Source: Devosia lacusdianchii (GTDB taxonomy: Bacteria; Pseudomonadota; Alphaproteobacteria; Rhizobiales; Devosiaceae). Taken from it: a stretch of DNA of 64,000 nt. Position numbers and translations under genes: made by a program. Of the stretch, positions 36,261 to 44,568 are shown one piece after another; position 1 is the first letter of the stretch, and the number at the start of each line of letters is the position of its first letter. The stretch is taken from positions 4,291,241-4,355,240 of the forward strand of contig NZ_CP092483.1 of assembly GCF_022429625.1 (NCBI RefSeq), read 5' to 3'. Under the pieces are notes generated by a model. That model made no database searches and was not told where the DNA came from. It worked only from the letters and a program-made list of their open reading frames with translations.

Positions 36261-37874
36261 TCAGGCCAGCCGCTTGCGTCCGCCCCGCGCCGCGGCCACG
36301 GAAATCAAAAGCCCTGCCACCAGCGCAATCAATAGCGGCCAGTAGCGGACGCGGCTGAACACCGTGCCGGCCAGCCGCTCATGCGGGCGCACGTCGAGCG
36401 CGGCCATTTCCAGCGGCGCGATCTGGCCGGTGATGCGGCCCAGCGGATCGGTTGCAAAGGTGAGACCCGAATTGGCCGCCCGGATGAGACTCATGCCCTC
36501 TTCGACGGCGCGGACGCGGGCGTGGTGGGCATGCTGGGCCGGCCCGATGGAATTGTCGAACCAGGCATCATTGGTGATGTTGAACAGGAATTGCGCATCG
36601 GCCGTGTCGCCCAGATCGCCCGAGAACAGGATTTCGTAGCAGATCAGGGCCAGCAGCGATGGCGTGTTGGGCAGGCTCATCAGCCGCCGTCTTGCATCGC
36701 CATGGCCCCAACCCTCGGCGCCAGGCACGAATTGCTTGATGCCCAGTCGGGCGAAGAATTCGCCAAACGGCAGGAATTCGCCAAACGGCACCAGATGGGC
36801 CTTGTCGTACGAGGCGATGACCTCGCCATTGGTATCGATCGCCAACACCGCGTTGTACGGCAGGCCCGACGCCACCGTGCCGCCGGGCTCGTATTGCTGA
36901 CGCGGTGCGCCGGTCAGCAGCATGGCGCCATCGGGCAGCAGCCGGGCAATGCGCGCCAGCGCGTCGGGATAGGTCGAGAGGAAAAACGGCAGGCTCGATT
37001 CAGGCCAGACCAGATGGGTGATGTCGGCCATGCCCTGGTCGGACGGGTCCATGCGCATGTCTGACAGCATCAGCAGGCGATCGATCAAGGCAACCGGATC
37101 GGCATTGCCCCAGTCGGAATGCTCATAGACCAGCGGCTGGACCAGCCGCATGGCGATATCCTGGCGCTCGGTCGAGACCGTGCCGGCGAGGCGATTGTAG
37201 CCGTAGCCAAGCTGGCCGGCGATCACCAGCAATGCGATGAAGAACGGCAGCAGGCGCCGGCTGAGGCTGCGATTGTCGGCAGGCCAGATCAGCGCCGGCG
37301 TCATCGCGAGCAAGGCAGCCACCAGCGTCAGGCCATAGATGCCGATGACCGAGGTGATCTGCATCATCTCGTCGGTCGGGGTCAGCGCATAGCCGAGCAG
37401 ATCGAACGGAAAACCGGTGAGCACATGGCCGCGGGCCCATTCGGCGATGGTGACGAAGGTCGCGAGCGTCACGATACGCCAGGGCCCGTGGCTCCAGAAC
37501 AGATGCGCCAGGGCGCTGCCGACACCCCAGAAAATGGCGATCAGCGCCGCAAGCGCCAGGATGGCGAAAGGCATTAGTAACAGCATGATCCCGCCATCGA
37601 CAAAGAAGGCGGCGCCTAGCCAGTGAAAGGCGACGGTGAAATAGCCCCAACCGAAGGCGAAGCCGATGGTGAAGGCCGGTCCTAATATCCGGCGCCAGCC
37701 GCGCTGCCGCTCGGCACCATCGAGGCACCAGACCCAGATGGGAAAGCTGACGAACAGCGCCGGGACGACGAAGAGCGGCGGGACGGAGAGACCGGCGACG
37801 GCGCCCGCCACCACCAGCAGTAAAAAACGCCGCCAGCCATGGCTGAGCATGGCAGTCTCGGCCAACCAGGTCAT
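36261..37874 (-). CDS. lnt: Apolipoprotein N-acyltransferase
   Basis: Lnt adds the third acyl chain to lipoproteins at the inner membrane. The 537-residue protein begins with about six membrane segments. A nitrilase-fold periplasmic domain follows, with its catalytic Glu in WPESSLPFF, Lys in KAHLVPFGEF and Cys in ICYEILFSGDLG. The C-terminus has one more membrane segment. It is divergent from tsaB, with the tail-to-tail REP element between them. Its usual upstream partner corC lies 22.7 kb to the left. Confidence 0.97.
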   Translation of the reverse strand: MTWLAETAMLSHGWRRFLLLVVAGAVAGLSVPPLFVVPALFVSFPIWVWCLDGAERQRGWRRILGPAFTIGFAFGWGYFTVAFHWLGAAFFVDGGIMLLLMPFAILALAALIAIFWGVGSALAHLFWSHGPWRIVTLATFVTIAEWARGHVLTGFPFDLLGYALTPTDEMMQITSVIGIYGLTLVAALLAMTPALIWPADNRSLSRRLLPFFIALLVIAGQLGYGYNRLAGTVSTERQDIAMRLVQPLVYEHSDWGNADPVALIDRLLMLSDMRMDPSDQGMADITHLVWPESSLPFFLSTYPDALARIARLLPDGAMLLTGAPRQQYEPGGTVASGLPYNAVLAIDTNGEVIASYDKAHLVPFGEFLPFGEFFARLGIKQFVPGAEGWGHGDARRRLMSLPNTPSLLALICYEILFSGDLGDTADAQFLFNITNDAWFDNSIGPAQHAHHARVRAVEEGMSLIRAANSGLTFATDPLGRITGQIAPLEMAALDVRPHERLAGTVFSRVRYWPLLIALVAGLLISVAAARGGRKRLA

Positions 37875-37978
37875 TGCGCGGCTTTCGGCGAATCAGGACG
37901 CATGCGGCAAAGTCGCTGGCGGGGCAGGGGGCGTCAAGGCGGTGGACTTGGCGACGTGTCGGCGCTAGGAGGCAAGCA

Positions 37979-38116
37979 AGGCCCCCTCATCCGCCCTTCG
38001 GGCACCTTCTCCCACGGGGGGAGAAGGGGAGCTCCGAGAGCGGACGACCACCGGACCAACCCTCGCCCCTTGCGGGAGAGGGTGGATCGCGCGTAGCGCG
38101 AGACGGGTGAGGGGGC
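37979..38116. repeat. Paired REP element, copy 3 (halves in reversed order)
   Basis: The outer arms GCCCCCTCATCCG (37981-37993) and CGGGTGAGGGGGC (38104-38116) match at 12 of 13 positions. Each half resembles one half of the elements at 6966-7100 and 42614-42745, but they are arranged tail to tail here. The element lies between the divergent lnt and tsaB genes and reaches to 10 bases before tsaB, so it makes up most of the lnt-tsaB spacer. Confidence 0.75.
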
Positions 38117-38126
38117 GGGAGCCACC

Positions 38127-38741
38127 GTGCCGGACACTAGCCACATCACCCTCGCCATCGACACCGCCGCGCCCCGTCTGCAACTGGGCCTGTTGCTGGC
38201 CGACGGCAGGACCGACGTGTCGATCGACGACATCGCCACCGGCCATGCCGAACTGATCTTCGAGCGAATTGCTGCGCTGCTGGCCCGCAACGGCGTGACC
38301 TATGCCGATCTCGACCGCGTCGTCACCACGACCGGCCCGGGCTCGTTCACCGGGCTAAGGATCGGACTTTCAGCAGCGCGCGGCATTGCCCTGGCGCGCT
38401 CGATTCCCGCCATCGGCGTGCCGAGCTTGCTGGCTTTGTCGCTGGCCGAACCCGGTCCCTCGACCGTTCTGCTCGATGCCCGTCGTGGTGAGGCCTATTT
38501 CCAGATCTTTGCCGGTCCGGCGCTGCCGACGACACCGCCCGACCTGCTCCCCATGGTCATTGCGCAGGCGGCGATCGTGCCCGGCACGACGCTGATCACC
38601 GTGCCCTTCGTCGATATCGCGCTAGTGGCGCGCTACGGTGCAACCGCCGATCCTCTTGCCCATCCACCCGAGGCTGCCTATGTGCGCGATGCCGACGCCA
38701 AGCCGCAAACGGCGGCGCGGATCGAAAGACTTGGCTCATGA
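38127..38741 (+). CDS. tsaB: tRNA threonylcarbamoyladenosine biosynthesis protein TsaB
   Basis: TsaB is the partner of TsaD in making the t6A37 modification. The 204-residue protein has the ASKHA N-terminal fold (LAIDTAAPRLQLGLLLADG) and the family motif TTGPGSFTGLRIGLSAARGIAL. The start is GTG at 38127 with GGGAG upstream. It overlaps rimI by four bases (ATGA). The tsaB-rimI-fur-plsC order is a single operon. Confidence 0.95.
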   Translation: MPDTSHITLAIDTAAPRLQLGLLLADGRTDVSIDDIATGHAELIFERIAALLARNGVTYADLDRVVTTTGPGSFTGLRIGLSAARGIALARSIPAIGVPSLLALSLAEPGPSTVLLDARRGEAYFQIFAGPALPTTPPDLLPMVIAQAAIVPGTTLITVPFVDIALVARYGATADPLAHPPEAAYVRDADAKPQTAARIERLGS

Positions 38742-39217
38742 TGAAGCTGTGGATGGCCCCGGGGGGCCTGCATATCGAACCTGGCCAGACCCGCGACGCG
38801 GTTGATCTGGCGCGCATCCACGCGCAGGGCTTCTATCGCGGCTGGCCGGTGGCGGAGTTCTCCAGTTTCCTCAGCGAAGACGGCACGCCGGTCTATGTCG
38901 CCTGCGACGCCAAGCGCCGCATTGCCGGCTTCGCGCTGATCCGCCTCGCGGCCGACGAGGCCGAGCTGCTGACGATCGCCGTCGACCCCAAATGGCGCGG
39001 CAAGCGCATCGGCCAGGCCCTGCTGCACGCCGCCTTCGACGATCTGCTGATGAGCCCGGCCCGACGCATGTTCCTTGAGGTCAGCGAGGAGAATACGCCG
39101 GCCATCAAGCTCTATGGTCGCGAAGGCTTTGCGACCATATCGAGCCGCCGCGGCTATTATCCCAAGCCCGACGGCTCGGCAGCTACCGCGCTTGTCATGG
39201 CCCGCGATCTTGGGTAA
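38738..39217 (+). CDS. rimI: Ribosomal-protein-alanine N-acetyltransferase RimI-like
   Basis: This 159-residue GNAT protein follows tsaB, the standard place for rimI. The acetyl-CoA site is in LLTIAVDPKWRGKRIGQALLHAAF (R-x-x-R-I-G form), and a typical FLEVSEENTPAIKLYGREGFATISSRRGYY stretch follows. RimI acetylates ribosomal S18 and sometimes other proteins. It overlaps tsaB by ATGA and is 35 bases ahead of the fur-type gene. Confidence 0.93.
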   Translation: MMKLWMAPGGLHIEPGQTRDAVDLARIHAQGFYRGWPVAEFSSFLSEDGTPVYVACDAKRRIAGFALIRLAADEAELLTIAVDPKWRGKRIGQALLHAAFDDLLMSPARRMFLEVSEENTPAIKLYGREGFATISSRRGYYPKPDGSAATALVMARDLG

Positions 39218-39252
39218 CCCGGTTCCATCATGGACCGGTTCGGAGCTGTCGC

Positions 39253-39696
39253 GTGAGCAAGAGTGAGACTGACCCGACGCTGGAAGAGGCCTGCGTTTCC
39301 AAGGGCATGCGCATGACCGATCAACGCCGCGTCATTGCGCGGGTGATCCAGGCCGCGACCGATCACCCCGATGTCGAAGAGCTCTACCGCCGTGCCTCGG
39401 CCGTCGACGACCGCATTTCGCTCTCGACCGTCTACCGCACGGTCAACCTCTTCGAAGAGGCAGGGCTGGTGACCAAGCACGATTTCAAGGACGGTCGCGC
39501 CCGCTTCGAGCTCATCCCCGACGAGCATCACGACCACCTGATCGATATCCGCTCCGGCACGGTCATCGAGTTCCGCAACGAGGAAATCGAGGCTATCCAG
39601 GAGGTCATCGCCAAGCGGCTGGGCTATCGGCTGGTGGACCATCGCCTCGAGCTATACGCCGTTCCCATCGAAGGCGCCGACCGAGCCAAGAAATGA
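39253..39696 (+). CDS. Fur/Mur family metal-responsive repressor
   Basis: This 147-residue Fur-family protein has the winged helix GMRMTDQRRVIARVIQAA...ISLSTVYRTVNLFEEAGLV and the metal region HDFKDGRARFELIPDEHHDHLIDIRSG. The CxxC pairs of zinc-type Fur proteins are absent, as is usual for alphaproteobacterial Fur/Mur, which often senses manganese. I cannot decide between Fur and Mur. It does not look like Irr, which carries a heme motif. The start is GTG at 39253 with GGAG upstream. It overlaps plsC by ATGA. Confidence 0.92.
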   Translation: MSKSETDPTLEEACVSKGMRMTDQRRVIARVIQAATDHPDVEELYRRASAVDDRISLSTVYRTVNLFEEAGLVTKHDFKDGRARFELIPDEHHDHLIDIRSGTVIEFRNEEIEAIQEVIAKRLGYRLVDHRLELYAVPIEGADRAKK

Positions 39697-40502
39697 TCTT
39701 CCGCGTCCTGTTTTTCGTTTTCGTCTTCGTGCCGGTCATGATCGTCATCATTCCGGCGCAGGCGCTGATCAATGCGCTCAAGCTGCCGTTCTGGAATGTG
39801 CTGCCGCGCTTCTTCCATCGGGTCGGCTGCATTTTCCTCGGCATGCGCGTGACCGTGGTCGGCCACCCGGCGACGGGGCGTGCCACGCTGCTGGTCTCCA
39901 ACCATATTTCCTGGACCGATATCGTGGCCATTGGCTCGGTCGCCGATGTGACCTTCGTCGCCAAGCGTGAGGTGGGCGAATGGTTTTTCGTCGGCATGAT
40001 GGCCCGCTTGCAAAAGACCATTTTTGTCGACCGCAACCGCCGCTCCGATGCCGGCCGCACCAGCCGCGAGATGGGCGCGCATATGGCGGGCGGCAATGCC
40101 GTACTGCTGTTCGCCGAAGGCCAGTCCGACATCGGCACCCATGTGCTGCCGTTCCGCTCGGCGCTGGTTGGCGCGGCCCAGCACGCCATGATCGACGCCG
40201 GCGCGACCGATGTGCTCATCCAGCCGCTGACCATCGCGTATACGAAGCTGCAGGGACTGCCCGTGGGGCGCAACGAACGCTCGCTGATCGCCTGGATCAA
40301 GTCCAAGTCGGTTAAGCAGAACATCCGCGAAATCCTGGGCGGGCCGGTCAAGGATGTGACGGTGGCTTTCGGCGTGCCGCGACCGCTCACTGAAAGCGAC
40401 AACCGCAAGCTTGTGACCAAAGCCGCCGAGGACGACGTGCGCGCTATGCTGGTCGCGCTCAACCGGGGCCAGAAACTGCCCGTTCCCGTCACCACCACCT
40501 GA
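39693..40502 (+). CDS. plsC: 1-acyl-sn-glycerol-3-phosphate acyltransferase
   Basis: PlsC acylates lysophosphatidic acid to phosphatidic acid at the membrane. The 269-residue protein starts with one or two membrane segments and carries the catalytic motif NHISWTD near residue 70, VDRNRRS and FAEGQSDIGTHVLPF (the third motif, EG then Q rather than the common T). It overlaps the fur-type gene by four bases and ends the tsaB operon. In other rhizobia miaB comes next; here it does not. Confidence 0.93.
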   Translation: MIFRVLFFVFVFVPVMIVIIPAQALINALKLPFWNVLPRFFHRVGCIFLGMRVTVVGHPATGRATLLVSNHISWTDIVAIGSVADVTFVAKREVGEWFFVGMMARLQKTIFVDRNRRSDAGRTSREMGAHMAGGNAVLLFAEGQSDIGTHVLPFRSALVGAAQHAMIDAGATDVLIQPLTIAYTKLQGLPVGRNERSLIAWIKSKSVKQNIREILGGPVKDVTVAFGVPRPLTESDNRKLVTKAAEDDVRAMLVALNRGQKLPVPVTTT

Positions 40503-40597
40503 CTTAGAGACAAGTTTACGCGGTAAGGCTAACGCCAGACTCCGCTTGGGCGTTAAACTTTCGTTAGCTATAGCCGTCTTCGGAAATGGAGACGGCG

Positions 40598-40852
40598 ATG
40601 GCTTGGCAACTGCTCGCAATATGGGTGATCACGATCAGCACGGTGGTCTGGTTCGTGCGCGACGAACGCCGGCTGCGCGCCGAGGCTCGCCTGGCCGTGG
40701 CCGCGCGCTACTATGCCCATGCGCCCAAATATCGCTTTGGCGCGCGCAATGTTCCGCCGCAGCCGGTCCCGCCCAAGCCACGCACCGGTTCGCTGCTGCG
40801 CAGCGACCGCGCCTATTTCGACCAGCTCATCAGCCAGCGCGCCCGGCGCTAG
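40598..40852 (+). CDS. Small single-span membrane protein, unknown function
   Basis: This 84-residue protein has one N-terminal membrane segment (LLAIWVITISTVVWFV). An Arg-rich, probably cytoplasmic tail follows (RDERRLRAEARLAVAARYYAHAPKY), with a Pro-rich stretch and a basic C-terminus. I do not recognise a family. The ATG at 40598 has GGAG six bases upstream; an ATG four codons earlier is an alternative. It converges on the next gene and they share a CTAG at their stops. Confidence 0.6.
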   Translation: MAWQLLAIWVITISTVVWFVRDERRLRAEARLAVAARYYAHAPKYRFGARNVPPQPVPPKPRTGSLLRSDRAYFDQLISQRARR

Positions 40853-41103
40853 TCCGTCCCGGCCAGATTGGACTTGAGCCGGGCGATGATGTCGGCGGCC
40901 TTGAGCATCAGGGCCATGTCGATATCGGCGTCGCTGCTGCCTTCGGGCAGGTCAGCCCAGACGGAAATCGCCAGCTCGTGGGTTTGTTGGCGCCCGGGCC
41001 CTTGCTCGGCAAGCACGGCGCGGACATGACCGGTGGTTCGGCCCTGCAGACGCGGATGGGATTGCTTGTCCCGCACCGCGATGTCGATCAATTCAATAGT
41101 CAT
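40849..41103 (-). CDS. Small hypothetical protein
   Basis: This is an 84-residue soluble protein with a two-strand start (MTIELIDIAVRDKQSH), a strand with HELAISVWADLPEGSSDADIDMALMLKAADIIARL and a short tail. It looks globular, but I do not recognise it. Its stop codon overlaps that of the convergent gene within a shared CTAG. Confidence 0.6.
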   Translation of the reverse strand: MTIELIDIAVRDKQSHPRLQGRTTGHVRAVLAEQGPGRQQTHELAISVWADLPEGSSDADIDMALMLKAADIIARLKSNLAGTD

Positions 41104-41224
41104 CCTGGCCCCAAAGGAGCCCCCACGCCAACCTACGATGCGGAAGTTCCCGAGGTCTTAATGTCTGGACAAGGCGTTGGTTTCGCTGGGGAGAACCAAA
41201 AACGCCCGCCGCGGCACATATTCG

Positions 41225-42535
41225 TCATACCTTTACGGCGTGCTCCACCCGTCCGGCATCGCCGAAGACCCGTACATAGCGAGCGATCTCCGATTCGATT
41301 CCGGTGGCCTTGGCCGGATTGTCGCTGAGCTTCACCGCCGGCCTTCCATTGGCCTCACTGACCTTGGCGACGATCGAAATCGGATCGAGCCCCGGATTGG
41401 GGCCATCGGGCGCGCAGCCCTCGAAATCATTGGTGAGGTTGGTGCCCCAGCCGAAGGCCATGCGCACCTTGCCGTCAAAATGCAGGTAGGCTTCCTCGAT
41501 CATGTCGACGTCGAGCCCATCCGAGAAGATCAGCAGTTTTTCGCGCGGGTCGCGGCCGCGCTCCTTCCACCAGGCGATGATGCGCTCGCCGCCGGGAATG
41601 GCCGGCGCACTGTCGGGCCGGAAGCCCGTCCAGTCCGCCACCCAGTCGGGCGCATGCTTGAGGAACGAATCGGTGCCGAAGGCGTCGGGCAGCACGATCT
41701 TGAGGTTGCCACCGTAATAGCTCTCCCAATCCTGCAGCACCTGATAGGGCGCAGCGCGCAGCGCCTCATCGCTCTTGGCCAGGGCCGCCAGCACCATCGG
41801 CAATTCGTGCGCATTAGTGCCAAGTGCTTCCAAGTCATTGTCCATGGCCAGCTTGACGTTGGACGTGCCGGTAAAGGCCTCGCCAATGCCTTCCTTCAGC
41901 GCCTCGACGCACCAGCGCTGCCACAGAAACGAGTGGCGGCGGCGGGTGCCGAAGTCGGAAATCTTGAGGTCGGGCAACTTCTGCAGCCGCTCCACCTTGT
42001 CCCACATCTTGGCCTTGGCGCGAGCATAGAGCACATCGAGCGTGAAGGGGCCGTAATGCTTCATCGCGGCGCGCGAGCGCAGCTCGTTGATGATAGCCAG
42101 CGCCGGGATTTCCCACATCGAGGTTTCGAGCCATAGGCCGGGGAATTCGAGCACGAACTGCCCGTCGCGTTTTTCGAGGCGGTATTCCGGCAGCCGGAAA
42201 CCCTCGAGCCATTTGAGAAACGCCGGCTCGAAAATCTGCTTGCTGCCATAAAAACTGTTACCCGCGAGCCAGATCATTTCCTTCTTGGTGAAACGCAGGG
42301 TGCGGGCGTGGTCGAGCTGAGCCCGCAACTCCTCGATATCGATCTCGTCGGCAAGGCGGACCGATTTGGTGCGGTTGATCAGCGAAAAGGTGGCGTCGAC
42401 CTTGGGGTACAGCCCCCAGATCATCTGCAGCATCAACAGCTTGTAGAAATCGGTATCGAGCAGGCTCCGTACGATCGGATCCAACTTCCAGGTGTGGTTG
42501 TACACCCGCCGGGCAATATCGGTATAAGTCGCCAT
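41225..42535 (-). CDS. pncB: Nicotinate phosphoribosyltransferase
   Basis: PncB turns nicotinic acid and PRPP into nicotinate mononucleotide in NAD salvage. The 436-residue protein begins with [18 protein letters not shown], the family signature. It contains [46 protein letters not shown] (with the conserved catalytic-site His in GTNAHE) and [24 protein letters not shown]. The gene is monocistronic and is followed, toward higher coordinates, by a REP element. Confidence 0.97.
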   Translation of the reverse strand: MATYTDIARRVYNHTWKLDPIVRSLLDTDFYKLLMLQMIWGLYPKVDATFSLINRTKSVRLADEIDIEELRAQLDHARTLRFTKKEMIWLAGNSFYGSKQIFEPAFLKWLEGFRLPEYRLEKRDGQFVLEFPGLWLETSMWEIPALAIINELRSRAAMKHYGPFTLDVLYARAKAKMWDKVERLQKLPDLKISDFGTRRRHSFLWQRWCVEALKEGIGEAFTGTSNVKLAMDNDLEALGTNAHELPMVLAALAKSDEALRAAPYQVLQDWESYYGGNLKIVLPDAFGTDSFLKHAPDWVADWTGFRPDSAPAIPGGERIIAWWKERGRDPREKLLIFSDGLDVDMIEEAYLHFDGKVRMAFGWGTNLTNDFEGCAPDGPNPGLDPISIVAKVSEANGRPAVKLSDNPAKATGIESEIARYVRVFGDAGRVEHAVKV

Positions 42536-42613
42536 TCCAACCCCACTTCGCCGCTAGGCTTTTAGCGCGGCAGGGGTGGGATTGAAAGGCGCGCAGCCAC
42601 GGAAGCGTCCGGT

Positions 42614-42745
42614 CTTCACCTCTCCCTTCGGGGGAGAGGTCGGCGGCGCGGCTGGCGGGTGAGGGGCCTTCCGCTCGCACTATGCCAAGCAAAGGCCCCT
42701 CACTCGCCCTTCGGGGTCGAGCTCTCCCCGAAGGGAGAAGTGAAG
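42614..42745. repeat. Paired REP element, copy 2
   Basis: This 132-bp element has outer arms that match at 19 of 20 positions (42614-42633 with 42726-42745). Inner arms at the GGGTGAGGGGCCTT region pair with AAGGCCCCTCACTC. Its order of halves is the same as in copy 1. It lies between the divergent pncB start and the YcaQ-like stop. Confidence 0.85.
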
Positions 42746-42749
42746 ATGT

Positions 42750-43889
42750 TCAAGCCCCCAGCTGGAACCGCTCGAACCGGCCCAGGGCTTCATTGATCGC
42801 GGCCTCGCCTTCGGCCCCCACATCCGCAAAGTCCGTGCGCTTTTGGATCAGCAGCTTGCCTGCGGCCCGGTCGGTCTTGAGATCGATCGCGGCGACGATC
42901 CGGTCGCCCATCAGCACCGGCAGGGCAAAATAGCCCAGCTTGCGCTTGGCCGCCGGCACATAGGCCTCGAACAGGTGATCGTAACCGAAGAACAGCTTGA
43001 GCCGCTTGCGCTGGATGATCAACGGATCAAAGGGCGAGAGGATGTGGACCAGGGTTGGCGGTTCGCCGGCGGTGGAGTCGAGTATGGCGGGTTCGGCCCA
43101 ATGCGGCACTTTCTCGGCGCCTTCGATGGTGACCGGAACCAGCAGCTTGCGCCGCACGCGGCTGTCGATGAGTTCTTTGACGGCCTTCTTGCTCGGCGCA
43201 TCGAGGTGGCAGATCGAGTCGAGGCTGACCACGCCCTGGCTACGCAGCGCCCGATCGAGCTTATAGGCAATGATCTGCCGCTCGGTGGCCGCCTGGGGCA
43301 GGGTGCCGAAATGGCGCTTGGTCAGGTCATAGGTCTTGACCATGCCTTGTCGCGCGCCGACCGTGACCAGCCCCTGGAAGAACATCATTTCGAGCACCCG
43401 CTTGCTCGGCTTGCGGCTGGCCCAGGGGTGGTCCTTGTCGACCAGTTCATCATCGCCAATGTCGCGGATGGACAGCGGCCCTTCCTTGCGGAGGCGCTTG
43501 TTCATCTTGCTGACCTCATCGGCCGTTACCGAACCGAACCAGCGGCTGGGCGTCTCGCGATACTGCTTCATCGCGGGAATGAAGAACGGCAGGTCGGCCG
43601 CCGGCACGTAGCTCAGCGCATGGGTCCAATATTCGAACACCGATTTGTCGGTGGATTGGACGTGGACCAGGTCGGCGCGCCGATAACCGGGAATGCGCGA
43701 CCACAGGATGTGATGGTGGCAGCGCTCGATGACGTTGATCGTATCGATCTGCACGTAGCCCAGCTGCTCTATCGCGGCGAGCGTCGCGGCCGGACCGTCG
43801 CCGAACGGCGCCGCGGTATCGAGCCGCTGGGCGCGGATCCACAGATGGCGGGCACGGTTCGTATCGAGGGTATGGGCAGCTTTTGGCAA
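42750..43889 (-). CDS. YcaQ-like winged-helix protein (DUF1006/HTH_42)
   Basis: This 379-residue protein belongs to the winged-helix family that includes the interstrand-crosslink glycosylase YcaQ. It shows LGYVQIDTINVIERCHHHILWSRIPGYR (the Q-x-D motif), FEYWTHALSYVPAADLPF and LIIQRKRLKLFFGYDHLFEAYVPAAKRKLGYFALPVL. The Q-x-D motif is the catalytic site in family members that cut DNA. A glycosylase role is therefore likely but not proven. The SRPBCC gene is divergent and 133 bases away. Confidence 0.9.
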   Translation of the reverse strand: MPKAAHTLDTNRARHLWIRAQRLDTAAPFGDGPAATLAAIEQLGYVQIDTINVIERCHHHILWSRIPGYRRADLVHVQSTDKSVFEYWTHALSYVPAADLPFFIPAMKQYRETPSRWFGSVTADEVSKMNKRLRKEGPLSIRDIGDDELVDKDHPWASRKPSKRVLEMMFFQGLVTVGARQGMVKTYDLTKRHFGTLPQAATERQIIAYKLDRALRSQGVVSLDSICHLDAPSKKAVKELIDSRVRRKLLVPVTIEGAEKVPHWAEPAILDSTAGEPPTLVHILSPFDPLIIQRKRLKLFFGYDHLFEAYVPAAKRKLGYFALPVLMGDRIVAAIDLKTDRAAGKLLIQKRTDFADVGAEGEAAINEALGRFERFQLGA

Positions 43890-43964
43890 GGCAGGATCCG
43901 ATTCTGCAGTGTGGTTAGAAGAACGGAGCGCTAGGGACGCGTCAATTCATGGCAGTAGCACAGC

Positions 43965-43993
43965 TTGCGTTAAAATAACTGATAAGGTATATA
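43965..43993 (+). promoter_or_regulatory. Predicted promoter of the SRPBCC gene
   Basis: TTGCGT (43965-43970) and TATATA (43988-43993) are exactly 17 bases apart. The transcript would start near 44000, so it includes the upstream ATG at 44022. A short dyad CCATATGG follows at 43995-44002. Confidence 0.6.
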
Positions 43994-44021
43994 ACCATAT
44001 GGATATTGACGGGAGGCCAAG

Positions 44022-44564
44022 ATGCGGAGAGCGTTTGGATATACGGCTCTGGGTGCAATTCTAATGGTGGCGACAATGGAGGGTGCCATGGCGGAGACGT
44101 TCAACCTGACTGTGACCCGCGTGTTCGAAGCGCCCCAGGAGGCCGTCTGGCAAGCTCTGACCGAGGCGGAGGCGATCAAGCAGTGGTGGGGTCCCGAAGG
44201 TTTTGCAGCCCCGATCGTCCGGACCGACATAAGGCCCGGCGGCGCGACGCTGGTCTGCATGACCGCTCCGGGCTTTCCCTTGATGTGCAACACCTGGACC
44301 TATACCGAGATCGAACTCGGCCAAAGGTTGGTGTTCGACCAGGGCTGGGCCGACGAGCATGGCGACACTGTCGATCCCAAGGCGATGGGTCTGCCAGTCG
44401 ACATTCCGGCCGTGGTGCCGCATGTCGTGGCCTTGCGGACGCTCGACGACGGCAAGACCGAACTGAGCTGGAGCGAATTCGGCTATGCCAGCGCCGCGAC
44501 GGTCGCGCAGTCGAAAAGCGGGCTCGATCAGGTGCTCGACAAGCTTGCCGCAACGCTCGAATAG
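44022..44564 (+). CDS. SRPBCC/AHSA1 family protein with optional signal peptide
   Basis: This protein has the START-like AHSA1 fold: FNLTVTRVFEAPQEAVWQALTEAEAIKQWWGPEGFAAP and a long C-terminal helix (SKSGLDQVLDKLAATLE). Two starts have strong ribosome sites. The ATG at 44022 (GGGAGG upstream) gives 180 residues with a signal-like N-terminus ending GAMA-ET. The ATG at 44088 (GGAGG upstream) gives 158 residues and the normal cytoplasmic form. The predicted promoter includes both. Ligand and role are unknown. It is divergent from the YcaQ-like gene. Confidence 0.85.
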   Translation: MRRAFGYTALGAILMVATMEGAMAETFNLTVTRVFEAPQEAVWQALTEAEAIKQWWGPEGFAAPIVRTDIRPGGATLVCMTAPGFPLMCNTWTYTEIELGQRLVFDQGWADEHGDTVDPKAMGLPVDIPAVVPHVVALRTLDDGKTELSWSEFGYASAATVAQSKSGLDQVLDKLAATLE

Positions 44565-44568
44565 GCGC

